A program made the translations under genes and the position numbers. The notes beneath the pieces were generated by a model. It saw only the letters and a program-made list of their open reading frames with translations, was not told where the DNA came from and made no database searches. A DNA stretch of 14,479 nt from positions 1 to 14,479 of the forward strand of contig JAFZQL010000035.1 in the NCBI GenBank assembly GCA_017620435.1. Reading direction: 5' to 3'. The stretch comes from Erysipelotrichaceae bacterium (GTDB lineage Bacteria; Bacillota_I; Bacilli_A; Erysipelotrichales; Erysipelotrichaceae). Below are positions 13,081 through 14,479 of the stretch, piece after piece (positions within the stretch are counted from its first letter, which is position 1; every line of letters starts with the position of its first letter).

Positions 13081-14177
13081 AAAAAGAGAGATTTGAAGAA
13101 ATAGATCTGATCAAGGCTTTAGGAATTATCCTGATCGTCGCCGGACATGCGGGTTTTCCGTACAGTCCTTTTATAAATTTCTTTCACGTATCTGTCTTTT
13201 TTATTGCTTCGGGATACGTCTATAAACCCGGATATGCGTCAGACGTGAAGAGTTTATTCATTTATTTATGGAAGAAAATCAGATTCCTGTGTTTTCCTTA
13301 TTTTCTCTACAATGCCGTTCTTTCTCTGCTTCACAACCTCTTGATCGGCATCGGTTTCTATTCCTTACGTTCGGCTTTTTCTTCCGATGTATCGGGACTT
13401 GCGTTGACCGGCTACTGGAGCGGAAAGGAGATCCTGATCAATATCGTCAAAGGTCTGCTGTTTAGAGGGGACAATGAACTGATACAGGGCATTTGGTTTA
13501 TAAAGGATCTGTTCATCATTTCACTGCTGTACTGCATTGTCGACTTTCTGATCCGTATTCTTAAAGCAGAAAACCGACATCTGCAGACATTTATCTCCCT
13601 GATTCTGCTTTGTGCCGGTTTCTATCTGAACGCAAGAGGGATCCTTCCTTACGGCATGTCCAGAATTCTTTCTTACTACAGCCTTTTCCATCTGGGCGTC
13701 ATCCTGAGAGAAAAAAAGGATCTTCTGCAGTGTGACGATATCCGTATCCGTACTGCCGCTATCCCGCTGCCTCTGATCCTGTTTTTTATCCTGCAGAGAA
13801 GGGGCTTATCCGTGAGTCTGGTGAAAAACAGATACCAGGATCCGCTGTTTCTGCTGATCAGTGCTCTGGCGGGATGGATGCTTTGCTACGAAACAGCAAG
13901 ACGGATCACCGAGACAGACAGATTGAAAAAAATTCTTCTTTATCTGGGAAGAAACAGTTATACCGTACTGCTGCTGCATATCATCTGCTTCAAGCCGGCC
14001 ATCCTGCTGAGACTGGCCGTTACCGGAGATCCGGCGTATTTCCTGTCTTGCGTTCCGGACTACAAAGGAGAAGAAAACGTCTGGTGGCTGATCTATTCAT
14101 TATCCGGAATCCTGCTGCCGATGCTGTACTGTATCGGCAAAGACCTGGTTTTTAAAACAAAAAAGAAAGGTATATAA
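13077..14177 (+). CDS. Membrane acyltransferase, acyltransferase-3 family
   Basis: A 366-residue polytopic protein of the acyltransferase-3 group (OafA/WecH-like), which adds acetyl or other acyl groups to cell-surface sugars. The N-terminus shows the family pattern: EIDLIKALGIILIVAGHAG with H24, then INFFHVSVFFIASGYVY with H37. About ten hydrophobic helices follow, including SRILSYYSLFHLGVIL and SYTVLLLHIICFKPAIL. It lacks the extra extracellular SGNH domain of OatA-type proteins, so it is the short form. Its ATG overlaps the stop of the unknown 317-residue protein (ATGA), and the flippase start is seven bases after its own stop. Together with the CsbB/YfhO-like pair it suggests acylation of an exported glycan or glycolipid. 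The acyl donor and target are not visible. Confidence 0.9.
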   Translation: MKKERFEEIDLIKALGIILIVAGHAGFPYSPFINFFHVSVFFIASGYVYKPGYASDVKSLFIYLWKKIRFLCFPYFLYNAVLSLLHNLLIGIGFYSLRSAFSSDVSGLALTGYWSGKEILINIVKGLLFRGDNELIQGIWFIKDLFIISLLYCIVDFLIRILKAENRHLQTFISLILLCAGFYLNARGILPYGMSRILSYYSLFHLGVILREKKDLLQCDDIRIRTAAIPLPLILFFILQRRGLSVSLVKNRYQDPLFLLISALAGWMLCYETARRITETDRLKKILLYLGRNSYTVLLLHIICFKPAILLRLAVTGDPAYFLSCVPDYKGEENVWWLIYSLSGILLPMLYCIGKDLVFKTKKKGI

Positions 14178-14178
14178 T
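14173..14178 (+). promoter_or_regulatory. Candidate -10 box overlapping the acyltransferase stop codon
   Basis: A perfect TATAAT lies across the TAA stop of the acyltransferase gene. Six bases separate it from the flippase ATG, so transcription would start at or next to the ATG. A weak TTTAAA at 14151-14156 with a 16-bp spacer could serve as -35. Whether it is used is uncertain, because read-through from upstream is also likely. Confidence 0.3.
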
Positions 14179-14184
14179 TCTTTT

Positions 14185-14479
14185 ATGGCAAGCAGAACAA
14201 AAAAGGCCGCAAAGAATATTGTTTACGGATTGTCGACTGAACTGATCAAACTCGCCTGCGGTCTGATCCTTCCAAGACTGATCCTGGCGAATTACGGTTC
14301 GGCATATCACGGCATTTTAACATCCGTATCCAATTTCCTTTCCTGTATCGCGTTGATGAAAATGGGGATTGGAGATGCCACAAGAGCCGCCCTGTTTAAA
14401 CCTCTGGCAAACAAGGACGACGACCAGATCAATGAAGTACTGGCATCTACGGAAGCCTTCATGCGCAGGATCGCTGCGA
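14185..14479 (+). CDS. Polysaccharide (Wzx-type) flippase, 5' part
   Basis: The reading frame starts at 14185 (MASRTKKAAKNIVYGLSTEL) and is still open at the end of the window, giving 98 residues. The segment GLILPRLILANYGSAYHGIL, followed by TSVSNFLSCIALMKMGIGDA and TRAALFKPLANKDDDQINEV, is typical of the N-terminus of Gram-positive polysaccharide flippases of the MOP superfamily. These move lipid-linked glycans across the membrane. The first two membrane helices are visible. It starts seven bases after the acyltransferase stop. The only Shine-Dalgarno-like bases, AAAGG at 14166-14170, are 14 bases from the ATG, which is long. The family call is good; whether it exports the product of the upstream genes or of genes beyond the window is unknown. 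Confidence 0.85.
   Translation, partial: MASRTKKAAKNIVYGLSTELIKLACGLILPRLILANYGSAYHGILTSVSNFLSCIALMKMGIGDATRAALFKPLANKDDDQINEVLASTEAFMRRIAA

Overview
The window looks like chromosomal DNA from a moderate-GC Gram-positive bacterium of the Bacillota. Erysipelotrichia-like is my guess from gene content and the AGGAG-type ribosome binding sites; this is an inference, not a database result. The glutamate dehydrogenase resembles the clostridial hexameric enzyme, the UDP-glucose dehydrogenase resembles streptococcal HasB, and the YfhO/CsbB-like pair is typical of Gram-positive envelope loci. I see no tRNA, rRNA, CRISPR array, insertion sequence or phage gene, and no gene-free stretch longer than about 130 bases.

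Left part (1-5865, all + strand): metabolism. The 3' end of a glycerate 2-kinase is followed by a 57-residue single-helix membrane protein (743-916) and a strong terminator. Next come a glutamate dehydrogenase and then a tight operon: Lrp/AsnC regulator, class I/II aminotransferase (4-nt overlap), glycerol-3-phosphate dehydrogenase gpsA and a fructose-6-phosphate aldolase-type enzyme. The operon ends in a 26-bp perfect palindrome that can terminate transcription from both sides.

Middle part (5866-8452): a divergent pair for activated uronic acids. On the minus strand is a UDP-glucose 6-dehydrogenase with an XRE-type helix-turn-helix domain fused to its N-terminus. Opposite it is a UDP-glucuronate 4-epimerase. 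Together they would convert UDP-glucose to UDP-glucuronate and then UDP-galacturonate. The ~100 bp between them carries a 32-bp imperfect palindrome (7375-7406) made of two GAATnATTC sites 17 bp apart. It overlaps the -35 of the dehydrogenase promoter and touches the -35 of the epimerase promoter. I propose that the fusion enzyme binds this site and controls its own gene and the next step of the pathway. This is the most interesting system in the window.

Right part (8559-14479, + strand): envelope glycosylation and export. A polyprenyl-phosphate glycosyltransferase (CsbB/GtrB type), a YfhO-family GT-C membrane glycosyltransferase, an unrecognised soluble 317-residue protein and an acyltransferase-3 family membrane protein are packed with 6-nt gaps or short overlaps. 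The 5' end of a polysaccharide flippase follows and runs off the window. The likely product is a modified cell-surface polymer; which polymer cannot be read from the sequence.
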